Assembly (NCBI RefSeq): GCF_022919115.1
Contig: NZ_CP095072.1
Coordinates: 4,216,001 to 4,280,000, forward strand
DNA: 64,000 bases
Reading direction: 5' to 3'
Origin: Gracilibacillus caseinilyticus
GTDB taxonomy: Bacteria; Bacillota; Bacilli; Bacillales; Amphibacillaceae
The notes beneath the pieces are model-generated. The model ran no database searches and had not been told where the DNA came from. It saw only the letters and a list, made by a program, of their open reading frames with translations. The translations under genes and the position numbers were made by a program. Below, piece after piece: positions 26,045 to 36,338 of the stretch (positions are counted from its first letter, which is position 1; the number at the start of each line of letters is the position of its first letter).

Positions 26045-26570
26045 TTGGCTTATTTTCAAGCCAGAAAGGGATCCGAAAACGGGGATCATTTTATATTCAG
26101 GAGCGAAGGTGGAGCCAGAAGCCTATAGTTATATCGGACATCAGCTTTCCGAACAGGGCTATCTCGTGGGAATTCCACAAATGCTCTTTAATTTCCCTAT
26201 CCTTGACACGAATAAGGCAAATGAGATTATTGACAATTATTCATCTATTTCTCATTGGTTTATAGGGGGCGTTGGGAGGTGTTTCAGCAGCAAACTATGT
26301 CTACAATTACCACAAGAAGCTAGCGGCCTTATTTTGTTAGGGGCTTACCCGACAGAAGATACCGACTTTTCAAACACTCAACTCCCAAAACTTTCTATTT
26401 ATGCTGAACATGACGACCTTACAACACTTCACGATATTAAAGATACACGGAACTTACTGTCAAAGTCCGTGGTTTTCTATCAAATCGACGGGGGAAATCA
26501 TGCTCAATTTGGTATGTACGGACCTCGAAGAGAAGATCGATCAGCCAACATAACGGTAAAAGAACAGTAA
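26040..26570 (+). pseudogene. Truncated, frameshifted alpha/beta hydrolase
   Basis: Relative of the gene at 19317. Starts abruptly (DNWLIFKPERDPKTG then ILYSGAKVEPEAYSY), lacking the membrane anchor. Near 26265-26325 the reading frame shifts: the plus-one frame carries ALGGVSAANYVYNYHKK, where the intact gene has HSMGG, so the nucleophile Ser region is lost, then the frame returns for SGLILLGAYP. The C-terminal GGNHAQFGMYG with the catalytic His is intact. Non-functional as a hydrolase. Confidence 0.8.
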
Positions 26571-26708
26571 GATGTAGTCGTGGCTTAAGTCAATAATTGG
26601 TTGGATAAACAGAAGATACAGTGAGATGGTAATACCCACTCCATTTTTTAAATAGATGTGTAAGTTATATCTTAGTTTTTCAAAAAACGTGTTTTGTAAT
26701 AAAAGATG

Positions 26709-26738
26709 TCAAGTTTCAGTCATTATCTTGAAACTTGA
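26709..26738. other. 10-bp hairpin after the hydrolase remnant
   Basis: TCAAGTTTCA / TGAAACTTGA with a 10-base loop and no T-run. The remainder of 26571-27287 is AT-rich (runs of A and T) and shows no gene. Confidence 0.45.
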
Positions 26739-27287
26739 TACCTTCATCCATTCTCCCTAAATTATAAATAAAGAAAGGCGACTATTTCTATATCGCCCAG
26801 TTTGTTGAAGACATGAAATTTCTTAATTAAGTTATCGTTAGTTTTAATTTCAAGTTTCCCACTAACGCTTTTAGAGATAATAAGCACTATAAGTAAATAC
26901 ATAATTATCAAACTCACTTTATTAGATATATTCTCTAATTAACCTGTACTATCTATCGCAAATTTTATATAAAAAAGATAAAATCATACTCGATAACTAA
27001 TGGACTTTAGGATTAAATTTAATAAGAGGATAATTGGAAAACCAATTTAGGTATATTGCTCAGATGCTCTTTAGATAGAAGCAATATGAACAGTTAATAA
27101 CTTCATTTATATTCAACTGTTTAGCAATATTTTAAAGATTAATATTTTTTTGAATTACAAAATGAATGATGAATCAATAAAAATAATAAATTTTATAATC
27201 TAATTAAGAGAATTAAAATAAATTTAGCCTTTTATATTTGGCGAAATTCGCAATTCCACTAAAAACTACATTAGTAGCTTTCCTGTT

Positions 27288-27315
27288 TTGTTATATAGCA
27301 AATCTAGCGTATACT
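27288..27315 (+). promoter_or_regulatory. Promoter of pepF
   Basis: TTGTTA, 16-base spacer, TATACT, 48 bases before the gene start; typical SigA type. Confidence 0.6.
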
Positions 27316-27362
27316 ATTTAAAAATGAAATATAAATTATAAAGTTAGGAGAGATTTAACCAG

Positions 27363-29171
27363 ATGTCAAAAACAAAGCGTCTCCACCGTTCTGAAGTACC
27401 TTTCGAACAAACATGGGACTTAACTGACTTATTTCCAAATCAAGAAGCTTGGGAAATGGAATTAAAAGCAATACAAATGGATATTGCTCATGTAACAGCT
27501 TTTAAAGGAAACTTAGTAACCAGCGCCAGCAACTTATTAGATGGATTAACAACATATGAAAACTATCTGAAACGTGTAGGCAAAGTAAGTACATATGCTG
27601 AATTACGCATTACTACAGATGGCAGTGATCCCGAAAATCAGCGTGATGCTGCCAAGGTGTCTTCAGCCATGGCAACTATCAATGCACAGCTTTCCTTTAT
27701 ACAATCTGAATTATTAACACTATATGAAGAGCAAGCCGCACAATTTTTACTGGAAGAGGAAGAGCTTGCTACCTATAAAAAATTACTTGACGATATATTA
27801 GAGCAAAAACCTTATACATTGGCACCAGATATCGAAGAAACCTTGGCTGCATTAGGAGAAGTTCATGATGCGCCGTTCATGATTTATGAGCGCAGTACTT
27901 CTTCTGATATGGCGTTTGCTTCAATAAAAGATGAAGATGGCAATGATTTGCCGATGTCTGCAGCACTATATGAGGACCTCTATGAACTTGAAGCGAACAC
28001 AAGCATTCGGCGTAACGCCTACCAGTCTTTTATCCATACACTGAATCAGTATAAACATACGTATGCTGCCACTTACGCAACAGAAGTTACGAAACAAGTA
28101 ACATTAGCACGACTTAAAAAATATGATTCTGTGACTGATATGCTGCTTTTTCCTCAGCAGGTGACAAAAGAAATGTATCATAACCAGCTTGATGTTAGTC
28201 AACAGGAGCTTGCACCACACATGCAGCGGTATGCGAAGCTATTGAAGGAGAAACTAGGCTTAGCTGATTTGCAATTTGCTGACTTGAAAGCACCACTGGA
28301 TCCAGAGTTTAATCCTTCAACTACTTATGACGAAACCAAATCATTGATTCTCGATGCGTTGCAAGTCATGGGACCAGAATATAGCGATATTATACAAAAA
28401 GGTCTGCATGAACGCTGGATCGATTTAGCGGATAATATCGGTAAACAGTCTGGTGCTTTCTGCGCCACACCATATGGCGTTCATCCTTATATCCTGATAA
28501 CGTGGACAGGAGCGATGCGAGGCGCTTTCGTTCTCGCCCATGAACTGGGACATGCCGGACATTTTTATTTAGCTGGCAAAAATCAATCCCTTGTGAATTC
28601 GGAACCTTCCACTTATTTTGTGGAGGCGCCGTCCACCATTAACGAATTATTGCTAGCCAACCACTTACAAAGCACGACAACTGATAAACGCATGAAGCGC
28701 TGGGTGGTCACCCAATTACTCGGAACCTATTACCATAACTTTGTAACACATCTTTTGGAGGGAGAATTTCAACGTCGGATCTACGAACTAGCAGAAGCTG
28801 GTACACCTTTAACCGCGGATGTCCTGAACGAACAGAAATTAGCTGTACTGAAAAATTTCTGGGGAGAAACCGTAAGTTTGGATGAAGGAGCAGGACTGAC
28901 GTGGATGCGTCAACCCCACTATTATATGGGTTTATATCCATACACGTATTCCGCAGGCTTAACCGTAGCAACCGCTGTAGCTAAGCAAATTCAAACAGAC
29001 GGAAAACCCGCAGCTGACAACTGGCTAGACGTATTGAAAGCAGGAGGAACACTAAAACCACTTGACCTTATTCACAAAGCAGGAGTGGATATGTCAAAAC
29101 CAGACGCAATCAAGGAAACAATAGCATATATCGGTTCTCTTGTAGATGCGTTAGAAGAAAGTTATCAATAA
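27363..29171 (+). CDS. pepF: Oligoendopeptidase F
   Basis: Cytoplasmic zinc metallopeptidase (M3B) that cuts peptides of about 7-17 residues. 602 residues, full length. N-terminal helical domain (YENYLKRVGKVSTYAELR) and the zinc motif HELGHAGH at about residue 393, with the third ligand Glu in STINELLL about 25 residues later. ATG 27363 has TTAGGAGAG upstream. Stands alone with its own promoter and terminator. Not tied to the glycan genes; may recycle peptides. Confidence 0.95.
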   Translation: MSKTKRLHRSEVPFEQTWDLTDLFPNQEAWEMELKAIQMDIAHVTAFKGNLVTSASNLLDGLTTYENYLKRVGKVSTYAELRITTDGSDPENQRDAAKVSSAMATINAQLSFIQSELLTLYEEQAAQFLLEEEELATYKKLLDDILEQKPYTLAPDIEETLAALGEVHDAPFMIYERSTSSDMAFASIKDEDGNDLPMSAALYEDLYELEANTSIRRNAYQSFIHTLNQYKHTYAATYATEVTKQVTLARLKKYDSVTDMLLFPQQVTKEMYHNQLDVSQQELAPHMQRYAKLLKEKLGLADLQFADLKAPLDPEFNPSTTYDETKSLILDALQVMGPEYSDIIQKGLHERWIDLADNIGKQSGAFCATPYGVHPYILITWTGAMRGAFVLAHELGHAGHFYLAGKNQSLVNSEPSTYFVEAPSTINELLLANHLQSTTTDKRMKRWVVTQLLGTYYHNFVTHLLEGEFQRRIYELAEAGTPLTADVLNEQKLAVLKNFWGETVSLDEGAGLTWMRQPHYYMGLYPYTYSAGLTVATAVAKQIQTDGKPAADNWLDVLKAGGTLKPLDLIHKAGVDMSKPDAIKETIAYIGSLVDALEESYQ

Positions 29172-29194
29172 CAAGGCTAATATATAGGTTAAAG

Positions 29195-29251
29195 AAAAAA
29201 CGAACGCTTCATCGAATGTTTTCTCATTACATTCGCCTCAGTTCGTTTTTT
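29195..29251 (+). terminator. Terminator of pepF
   Basis: Stem AAAAAACGAAC / GTTCGTTTTTT with an inner CGAATG / CATTCG pairing, 24 bases past the stop, then TCTTTT. Confidence 0.85.
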
Positions 29252-29475
29252 CTTTTACGATATTTATGATATACAGCGAAGTAACTGAATAATTAACGTG
29301 AACCTTCACACCAAATCGTCATTACTTCGCAGTTTTCTTCTAAAGCGTATTCACTCTTATGCCTCCAATAAATGGTTAGTGATTGCTTTTTTGATATGTT
29401 AAAGCACTTCTAATTTCCTAATAAGTCATACAAATTCTTCGCTAAAAGTACAAAGGTAATCGTTATAAATATAAA

Positions 29476-30177
29476 TCAAATATAGCGGCTCCCCTTGCTT
29501 ATCGCTAATCGCGCTCCTATAACAGAGCCTCCAATGCAAGCAATGGCCATCGGAAATCCATATAGATAGTTAACTTCACCCAAATAGATAAACATGGACA
29601 ATGCGGCTATATTACTTCCAAAGTTTAGAAATTTTGCATTACCCGCTGCCTTGATAAAATCTGCACCTATGATTAAAAATGTAAAGATTAAAAAAGAGCC
29701 TGTTCCCGGACCGAGAAAGCCGTCGTAAAAACCTATTGCAAAAATCGCGATCACAAACAGTATGAAATTACGGGTCGTCAGTTTCTTTTGACTGTATATA
29801 CTGCCCCAATCTTTTTTTATCAATGTATAAAATGCTACAAGAGCAAGCATAATCAGCATCAGTGGCTTCAATACTTCTGGATCCATTAAATGAACCGTCC
29901 ATGCCCCAATGATGGATCCAATAAAAACTAGGGGAAACAACTTATAAATGGCAGATAATTCGAGTTTACCAGATTTCAAGAAAACAAAAGAGCTGGTAAA
30001 AGAACCCATTGTCCCTACTAATTTATTGGTAGCGACTGCTGCCGCCGGGTTCATGCCTGTTGATAATAACACAGGCAACGAAATCAGACCGCCTCCACCT
30101 GCAGCTGAATCAATAAATCCAGCTAAAAATCCGAAAGCGATCAATATAAGTAATAAAGTGAGATCAAGTTCTGACAA
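29476..30177 (-). CDS. TSUP family permease (TauE/SafE), cut short by an in-frame TGA
   Basis: Membrane protein of the sulfite exporter TauE/SafE family; 233 residues, with the family GFIDSAAGGGGLIS motif near residue 18 and a second half starting GFYDGFLGPGTGSF near residue 148. The family usually has about 250-260 residues with a last membrane span. After KGSRYI the frame meets TGA, but continues open for 21 more codons to TAG at 29410 and encodes FIFITITFVLLAKNLYDLLGN-like hydrophobic residues in two parts, exactly the missing span. So the protein lacks its last helix unless the stop is read through. Confidence 0.85.
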   Translation of the reverse strand: MSELDLTLLLILIAFGFLAGFIDSAAGGGGLISLPVLLSTGMNPAAAVATNKLVGTMGSFTSSFVFLKSGKLELSAIYKLFPLVFIGSIIGAWTVHLMDPEVLKPLMLIMLALVAFYTLIKKDWGSIYSQKKLTTRNFILFVIAIFAIGFYDGFLGPGTGSFLIFTFLIIGADFIKAAGNAKFLNFGSNIAALSMFIYLGEVNYLYGFPMAIACIGGSVIGARLAISKGSRYI

Positions 30178-30319
30178 TATACTATCTTCCTTCCAATACG
30201 CTTTTTATGTAAAATGCACCTGTCTATTATAACGATTTATCTTACATATTGAAACTTTCATTGCACGTGAGAGCAAAATGCAAGCCTGACTTAAACCAAG
30301 TTGATATGTAAAAACTACC

Positions 30320-30849
30320 TATAATACGGATTATGTAAAGTGGAACTGTGTTTAAATGTGGTCATTTTGATAAGTTTCGTGTGCTTAGCAAAGCTCCGGA
30401 AATATGCTCCGCGTCTTGTGGGGTCGGCGATCTGCTTCCTCGAAAAGAAACCCGCTTTCCTGCGGGATTTTAGGACACGACTGATCCCACGGGAGTCTCC
30501 GCATATTTCCTACGCTTAAGGGAAGTTCTACAACGATTGGAACAGCTAAAACCAGCAGTGCGATGCATAATGTGTTTGAGAATGAAGCAACTATTATGGA
30601 TGTCACATGAGGAGATACCAATCAAACTGCTTCCTCATGTCTCTGTAGTAGATCCATACCCTAGCGCAGGCCAACCACGTAGACTCCTCATGCGTCAGCG
30701 CGAGCTGAAGATCCACTTGAAAAGAAAAGAATTTTCTTTCCAAAGTTAGCAGACCGCCGTGCCTCTCAGGACACGAAGTGGTTGGTATAAGGCATCATAC
30801 CTCTAACTACATTTCAAAATGGATGCATGCTGACATAATCCGTATTATA
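30320..30849. repeat. TIR element copy 2 (530 bp, non-coding)
   Basis: Ends TATAATACGGATTATGTAAA and its complement (slightly worn at the right: GACATAATCCGTATTATA). Interior like copy 1 but with about 80 extra bases in the left foldback arm (between CTCCGCGTC and GCATATTTCC). Its right arm contains a 37-base segment also present, inverted, in the left arm of copy 4. 30178-30971 otherwise holds only the terminator at 30931. Confidence 0.85.
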
Positions 30850-30930
30850 AGAACATACACTTTTTTCTCAGTTTTAAATCAAGATTTTGAGATTCTATGA
30901 AATAATGATATATACAGCGCTACTTAAATG

Positions 30931-30966
30931 AAAAACGGAGCTAATCTTGTTGGTTAGCTCCGTTTT
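30931..30966 (-). terminator. Terminator of the GH3-to-DUF4340 operon
   Basis: 13-bp perfect stem AAAACGGAGCTAA / TTAGCTCCGTTTT with a 9-base loop, just past the stop at 30972. Confidence 0.9.
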
Positions 30967-30971
30967 GATTA

Positions 30972-32312
30972 TTATCCATATATTTCCTTTAATTGATCCA
31001 GCACTTTGGTTACTTTCTCTTTCTTGATACTGAATTCTGCTGGATTATCGTTCGTCTTCACCGCATAGGTTTCATCAGACAGCGGGATGAAAGACACTTG
31101 GTGGGTGATTTTGCTTTGTTGTGATTGTATCGTATATTCTATTGTTAGTTCTGCCTCTTCATTTGAAACATCTTCGACAGGCTCATCAAATCGCAGCCCT
31201 GCTAACGATTGATAGATTGCTCTGAAATCTTCGGTGTTTACTGTTTCTTCCTGATGATGAACGGTTGTCTTTATTTCACTATCATTTTCTTCATGATCAA
31301 AAGTAAAATTATAGGATTGAGCAGATGTTGTTATTTTCAGTTCGCTCAGTACCTCTAATGCAACGATGTCCACAAAGTGATCGATCATGTCAAATGCCTT
31401 GTAGCTGTACGGGTCCAGAACATCAGTAGGCACGGTATAAATAGTTTCTTCACCTTTCAATTTTACATAGTATTGATTTTCTGCTGCAGGGTTTCCAACC
31501 AATAATGTTTCGCTTTTTTCCTCTGCAGAAAAAGTAATGGTGAACGCTGCATTATCTAGTCCATGATCTTCATCAGCCGACGCTGTACCAGTCTGTTGAA
31601 TCTGTTCCAAACCTAAAAGCATCTCTTCCATTTTTGAATATGCGACACTGTACACTCCTTGATAAGGCTTATGCATATACCAGCCACTAATATGTGCAAG
31701 TGATTCTTCTTCAGAAAAGACAGGTTCATTACTTAGCACGATCTCTTCTGTGCCATTATCAATCTTCAACTCTGTTAATGCGTCTGCACTTATGGACAAT
31801 AATCCGGTCTGCAGTAAATCTTGATTTTTTAATGGGATTGTCTGGATAACACTGCTATCGACCAGGTAAATCTTGTCTTGTTCACTTTGTGCTACATAAT
31901 AGCGATTACTTTCTTTGTCCAACTGCCCAATAGATATTTGCTGTTTCTCTCCACTTGCATCCGTAAAAGCAACAGTTACCCGCGGAAAACCTAAATTAAC
32001 ATTTCTTTTTTTTACGTCTGTTTCCTCGCCTTTCATGTCTTTCATTGCGGAAACGAAACTATTCATTTTTTCTGTATCGACCGGTTGTTCATTGTTAACT
32101 AGTTGCCAATCCTCGTTGTTCTTTTCCACTTCTACATTTTGATCGGCGAAGACCTTAATATGTTCGATTTGATCTGTATTCTCGAGTAATGATACTTCGT
32201 TCGTCGATGAATTTGCTTCTTCTGCTGGCTCATCCGATAAGACTCCTAATGCAATGATGATCCCGACCGCAATAATCAGAAATAATAGCCACCATGATTG
32301 TTTTTTCTTCAT
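30972..32312 (-). CDS. DUF4340 domain protein
   Basis: 446 residues: N-terminal membrane anchor (KKKQSWWLLFLIIAVGIII), then an extracytoplasmic repeat-like beta-rich region typical of DUF4340 proteins (phrases such as VSLLENTDQIEHIKV, ISIGQLDKESNRYYV, LLVGNPAAENQYYVKL). Members usually accompany ABC-2/gliding-type exporters; here it is the last gene of a glycoside-hydrolase operon, 9 bases after YesL. Role unknown; it may assist an extracytoplasmic or sensor function. Highly acidic, in line with a halophilic host. Confidence 0.8.
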   Translation of the reverse strand: MKKKQSWWLLFLIIAVGIIIALGVLSDEPAEEANSSTNEVSLLENTDQIEHIKVFADQNVEVEKNNEDWQLVNNEQPVDTEKMNSFVSAMKDMKGEETDVKKRNVNLGFPRVTVAFTDASGEKQQISIGQLDKESNRYYVAQSEQDKIYLVDSSVIQTIPLKNQDLLQTGLLSISADALTELKIDNGTEEIVLSNEPVFSEEESLAHISGWYMHKPYQGVYSVAYSKMEEMLLGLEQIQQTGTASADEDHGLDNAAFTITFSAEEKSETLLVGNPAAENQYYVKLKGEETIYTVPTDVLDPYSYKAFDMIDHFVDIVALEVLSELKITTSAQSYNFTFDHEENDSEIKTTVHHQEETVNTEDFRAIYQSLAGLRFDEPVEDVSNEEAELTIEYTIQSQQSKITHQVSFIPLSDETYAVKTNDNPAEFSIKKEKVTKVLDQLKEIYG

Positions 32313-32321
32313 TTGTATCCC

Positions 32322-32984
32322 TCATTCCTTGCCAAGTTCTTCTTGCATCGAAACAAATGGCTTCTGCATGTTGTGCATAATAAAATAAACGACAATACTC
32401 ATAATGAACCAGATCGCGAGACCTGAAACGAAATAGTAAATAATAGCCAGCGAGATAAGTGTAGAAACATGAAGCAGAGTTGTTTTGAAATATCGAAAAA
32501 ATGAATAGATCGATACTAGCAATAAATTTTTCAACTTGACTTCAAATTTCGTTAGTACTGGAAATGCATATAGCATGATGAATAAACAGGCAATCAATAA
32601 AATCAAGAAAACTGGTGCAAGCACCGATACATATATATTGGCATAATGAATATCGACAATAAAAATTGTAATCAATGTCCAGATAAACAGCCAAAATTTG
32701 CTCGCAATTACGACGTTTTTTCGATAGTACAGCCAAAAGTCTTTCGTCGGATTAATATCCTTCTCACGGACAAATTTGCCCATAGTGGCATGTAATGCTG
32801 CCAAGGCCGGACCCGCTGGCAATAATGCAATATAAAACAGTAAGATATTTTCTATTTGGAGCTGAAAGAAAATAAACGCAAGTATAAACAAGCCATTCGC
32901 CAGCATAAAATGGAAATTAGTCACCATAAAATAATAAACGTAGAGTACACTTTTATATAAGGGTCTGTCTGTTAATCCTGTCAT
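32322..32984 (-). CDS. YesL-like membrane protein (DUF624)
   Basis: 220 residues, about five to six spans. The signature PAGPALAALHATMGKFVREKD near residue 55 is typical of the YesL/DUF624 family, often encoded with YesM/YesN two-component systems and sugar importers. Function unknown; proposed accessory to sugar sensing or transport. Directly follows the response-regulator gene (3-base gap). Confidence 0.9.
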   Translation of the reverse strand: MTGLTDRPLYKSVLYVYYFMVTNFHFMLANGLFILAFIFFQLQIENILLFYIALLPAGPALAALHATMGKFVREKDINPTKDFWLYYRKNVVIASKFWLFIWTLITIFIVDIHYANIYVSVLAPVFLILLIACLFIMLYAFPVLTKFEVKLKNLLLVSIYSFFRYFKTTLLHVSTLISLAIIYYFVSGLAIWFIMSIVVYFIMHNMQKPFVSMQEELGKE

Positions 32985-32987
32985 CTT

Positions 32988-34496
32988 TTATTCCCCTTTA
33001 ATACTTTCTGTTGAACGCGATTGTTTTTGAAATTCTTTCGGACTGATACCAACATGGTATTTAAATTTCCGATAGAAATAATCCTGATTGGTATAACCGA
33101 CTTTTTCCGATACTTGATACACCTTATCGCTGCCGTCTACTAATAACTCTTTCGCTTTCGTGATCCGTACTGCATCCAAGTATTGATGAAAATAACTCCC
33201 TGTTTCCGCTTTGAACTTTTTTCCTAAATAGCTCGGGTTATAATTAAATAGATCCGCCATTACTTTGACGTTTAATTCTTTCGCATAAAAATAATCGACA
33301 TAATGCTTCATTTTATCAATGATCGTTTCATGGTCACTGACAAAACCATTGATTTGGTGAGCCAGATCCAACAGCTGCTTTTTTATTTCCTCTATGATGT
33401 CAGCTAGTGTATATGTGGAAGTAAAGCGATCCACCAGCTCCTCGTTCGTCCACACTGTCAATGAGTGATTAGACTTGCTTAACAGCTGGTAAATACTCTT
33501 CATCTTATCAATCAACTCCGCTATTATTCTGTCTTTTGCATATTTTTTCATTTGATAATAGTTTTGAAGCTGTGTTAGATGGCTATCTAATTTATCTACT
33601 TGATCAAATTCAACCATCAGACAAACTTGTTCCAACCATTTAGAGAATTCAAACGGGTCTCCTTCCTCTGCTTTCAAATCATTTTCTGTCAAAATGAGCA
33701 GGTCACCATAAGCAAAGGTGAATTGCTGTAGACAGTGCAAATCCTTCACAGCAGAGGGCAGACTGTCAATATCGTTTTTATCCTCTATTAATTGAAATTG
33801 AAGTAACCTGTCTTCTGTTAGTCCAGTTACATCGTGAATTAATTGCTTGACTTCGGCTAATGGCAGATTTCGAAACAGGAGGAATAACGTGTCATGCTTC
33901 CATAGATAATGATACACTCCCTCTATGCCATCGCGAAGCTTCGAAGCAATCTGTTCACTGGAAGTATCGCTAAGGGCTGTCATACTCGCTAAATAAAATG
34001 TATAACCACGAAAATGCTGGAGCCAGTCTTCATTTCTATTATTCTCAAACAAGAACTGCTTCCATTTGCTAGATTCGGAAATACTGCCAAAATGACGAAG
34101 CTGCTTCTCTAAAACTTTTTCTTGGTTTAGTTTAATTCGCATCCTCTCTAGTAATGGAATCAACTCTTCTTCATCAATCGGTTTCAATAAATAGGATTCC
34201 ATTCCGAGTCTAATCGCCTGCTGTGCATAGGAAAAATTAGAATAGCCTGATAGTACAACGAACTTACAAGTAAATCCTTCTTCTTTAGCTTGCTGTACCA
34301 TTTCAATCCCGCTAATTCCTGGCATACGAATATCGACAAAGACAACATCTGGTTTCCAGTCCCTGATTTTCTCTAAGCCTGTCCTGCCACTGTCAGCAGT
34401 ATCTATCACTTGATACCCATAACTGTTCCAATCAATAATCGATGCTAATCCATCACGAATCAATGGCTCATCATCGACTAATAATACTTGCAGCAT
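32988..34496 (-). CDS. YesN-type response regulator (receiver + AraC)
   Basis: 502 residues. Receiver domain residues 1-120 with DDE acidic pocket and phospho-acceptor Asp in VVFVDIRMPGISG near residue 56, Lys in YLLKPIDEEE. A variable middle follows, then an AraC-type double helix-turn-helix at the C-terminus (YNPSYLGKKFKAETG; VGYTNQDYFYRKFKYHVGISPKEF). Partner of the kinase at 34510. Probably activates the operon GH3-GH95-GH1 in which it lies. Confidence 0.94.
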   Translation of the reverse strand: MLQVLLVDDEPLIRDGLASIIDWNSYGYQVIDTADSGRTGLEKIRDWKPDVVFVDIRMPGISGIEMVQQAKEEGFTCKFVVLSGYSNFSYAQQAIRLGMESYLLKPIDEEELIPLLERMRIKLNQEKVLEKQLRHFGSISESSKWKQFLFENNRNEDWLQHFRGYTFYLASMTALSDTSSEQIASKLRDGIEGVYHYLWKHDTLFLLFRNLPLAEVKQLIHDVTGLTEDRLLQFQLIEDKNDIDSLPSAVKDLHCLQQFTFAYGDLLILTENDLKAEEGDPFEFSKWLEQVCLMVEFDQVDKLDSHLTQLQNYYQMKKYAKDRIIAELIDKMKSIYQLLSKSNHSLTVWTNEELVDRFTSTYTLADIIEEIKKQLLDLAHQINGFVSDHETIIDKMKHYVDYFYAKELNVKVMADLFNYNPSYLGKKFKAETGSYFHQYLDAVRITKAKELLVDGSDKVYQVSEKVGYTNQDYFYRKFKYHVGISPKEFQKQSRSTESIKGE

Positions 34497-34509
34497 GTTA
34501 TTCCCCCCT

Positions 34510-36303
34510 TTATGCTTGACCTTGTTTGATTTTAGGAATCTTGAGGGTCATTGTTGTGCCCAGACCAACAATACTGTCCATCTCCACACCGAACCGTTCC
34601 CCATAATATAGCTGCAGTCGCTGATGGACATTGTGTAAGCCGATGCTATTCCCATCAGAATGATATTCTTGATCATCAAGTCGCTCTCTTATAGCTAATA
34701 AAGTATCTCTCGTAATGCCGACGCCATTATCCTTTACTTCAATTTGAAGGTAATTATCCTCTTCTTCAATGGTTAGCCGAATAAAGCCACTCTCTTCTTT
34801 CGGTTCAAGCCCATGAATAATTGCATTTTCAACAATAGGCTGTATGAGTAACGGAAAAATATAATAATTCTTCACTGACTCCTCTATATCGAATTGATAA
34901 TAAAATTTATCGCCAAATCTCATTTTCTGAATGTCTAAGTAATTATGAATCAGAGCTATTTCTTCGGTAATTGGGATTGGCCGGTCTGTTCGCTCCAATG
35001 CTGATCGCATCATTTTGCTTAACATCTTTACCAGTTTGGCTACCTCAGGATCTTTATTTAGTACCGCTTTCATTCTGATCATTTCTAACGTATTGTAAAG
35101 GAAATGTGGATTGATCTGACTTGCCAGCATTTTAAAGTCCATTTCCTTTTGTTTTCGTCGCCAAGTTTCTTCCTTTATTTTATGGATATATACTTCATCA
35201 ATAATTTTTTGTACACTTTTAGAAGTCGTCATTAAGTCTCGATACACGTCACTTATTTCATCATGACCACGAACTTTGTCACTGATTTGAAAATTTCCTT
35301 TCGCTACTTGATACATTGTTTTTCTTAGTTGTTGAATACGGTTGTGAAAACTTCTAATAAAAATCCCGATTAACCCTAAAGAGATCGTCAGTGCTCCTAC
35401 AATAACGAAGAAACCTTTGGCAAAAACGGTATTAGGCTCCTTCATTACATCATCTACTGGTATAACCGTCGAGACTTGAAATGTATTATCTAAAGATTTT
35501 TCTGGTTGAAAATGATGGACATTGACCTTAACATGTTCTCCTCGGAATTCAGTATCTATGACATAATTCCCAAACGGTCGTTGCTCCTCTTGGAAATATG
35601 TCGCCTCTTCTCCGATCTGTTTACTTGTCGTGTTGTATATAATCGTATCACGGTCCAGCGTAATTAATGCTTGATAGGGTTCTCCTTCTACAACAGATTT
35701 TAGCATATCTGGAGAAACATAAATCACTAACACACCAAGCAGATTATGACTTTGACCATAAACGGATCTTGTTAGCGCCAACATTTCCTTTCGCGTCCAA
35801 TAATTTTCCATATACACCCATGATAAGCGACCCTCTTTCGCCATTGCTTCTTTATACCAGGCCTGATTTTTTACATTGCCATCTGCATAGATCATATGCG
35901 AATCAGTAATCATGTCTTTATTCATGAAAAACTGGATGGTCTCTACTTCATCATAATATTTCAGAAAATCATCAAATATTGGATATTGATTATAAGCATT
36001 ATACATATCCAATGTCGACTCATAATCGTGTTCTAAGAGTTCTTTCAAATTTTGATTGATATAAACCATATCGGCAATATCTGTAACCCTGTTAAATATC
36101 GTTTGCAAACGCAATTCCAATTTATCGACATTCGCTTTTGCTTCATTTAATGAATTATTTAATACAATATCACGTGTGCTGTAATTTAGATAAGCCCCTA
36201 CTAATAGTATAGGAATGGCTGTGACAATCAAGTAAATACCAAGCAATTTATGCTTTACTTTTAAATAATCAAATAATTCCATCCATTTTCGCTTAAAAAA
36301 CAC
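34510..36303 (-). CDS. YesM-type sensor histidine kinase
   Basis: 597 residues. Transmembrane helix near residues 22-42, extracellular Cache-like sensor (about 45-290), second helix near 300-320, HAMP (RTMYQVAKGNFQISDK), then the His_kinase domain with ASQINPHFLYNTLEMIRM (phospho-His near residue 405) and ATPase motifs VENAIIHGLEPK, VKDNGVGI and GIGLHNV-type glycine box. Senses an outside oligosaccharide, either directly or through a binding protein; ligand unknown. Located between GH1 and the regulator. Confidence 0.94.
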   Translation of the reverse strand: MFFKRKWMELFDYLKVKHKLLGIYLIVTAIPILLVGAYLNYSTRDIVLNNSLNEAKANVDKLELRLQTIFNRVTDIADMVYINQNLKELLEHDYESTLDMYNAYNQYPIFDDFLKYYDEVETIQFFMNKDMITDSHMIYADGNVKNQAWYKEAMAKEGRLSWVYMENYWTRKEMLALTRSVYGQSHNLLGVLVIYVSPDMLKSVVEGEPYQALITLDRDTIIYNTTSKQIGEEATYFQEEQRPFGNYVIDTEFRGEHVKVNVHHFQPEKSLDNTFQVSTVIPVDDVMKEPNTVFAKGFFVIVGALTISLGLIGIFIRSFHNRIQQLRKTMYQVAKGNFQISDKVRGHDEISDVYRDLMTTSKSVQKIIDEVYIHKIKEETWRRKQKEMDFKMLASQINPHFLYNTLEMIRMKAVLNKDPEVAKLVKMLSKMMRSALERTDRPIPITEEIALIHNYLDIQKMRFGDKFYYQFDIEESVKNYYIFPLLIQPIVENAIIHGLEPKEESGFIRLTIEEEDNYLQIEVKDNGVGITRDTLLAIRERLDDQEYHSDGNSIGLHNVHQRLQLYYGERFGVEMDSIVGLGTTMTLKIPKIKQGQA

Positions 36304-36338
36304 GGCAACTACCTCCTGTCACAGCATCGTTCTTGGCA

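Noticed and set aside
30385..30749. Open frames on both strands near 30.5 kb
   Set aside because: Both are within the TIR element copy 2 and repeat the same foldback-derived residues as in copy 4.
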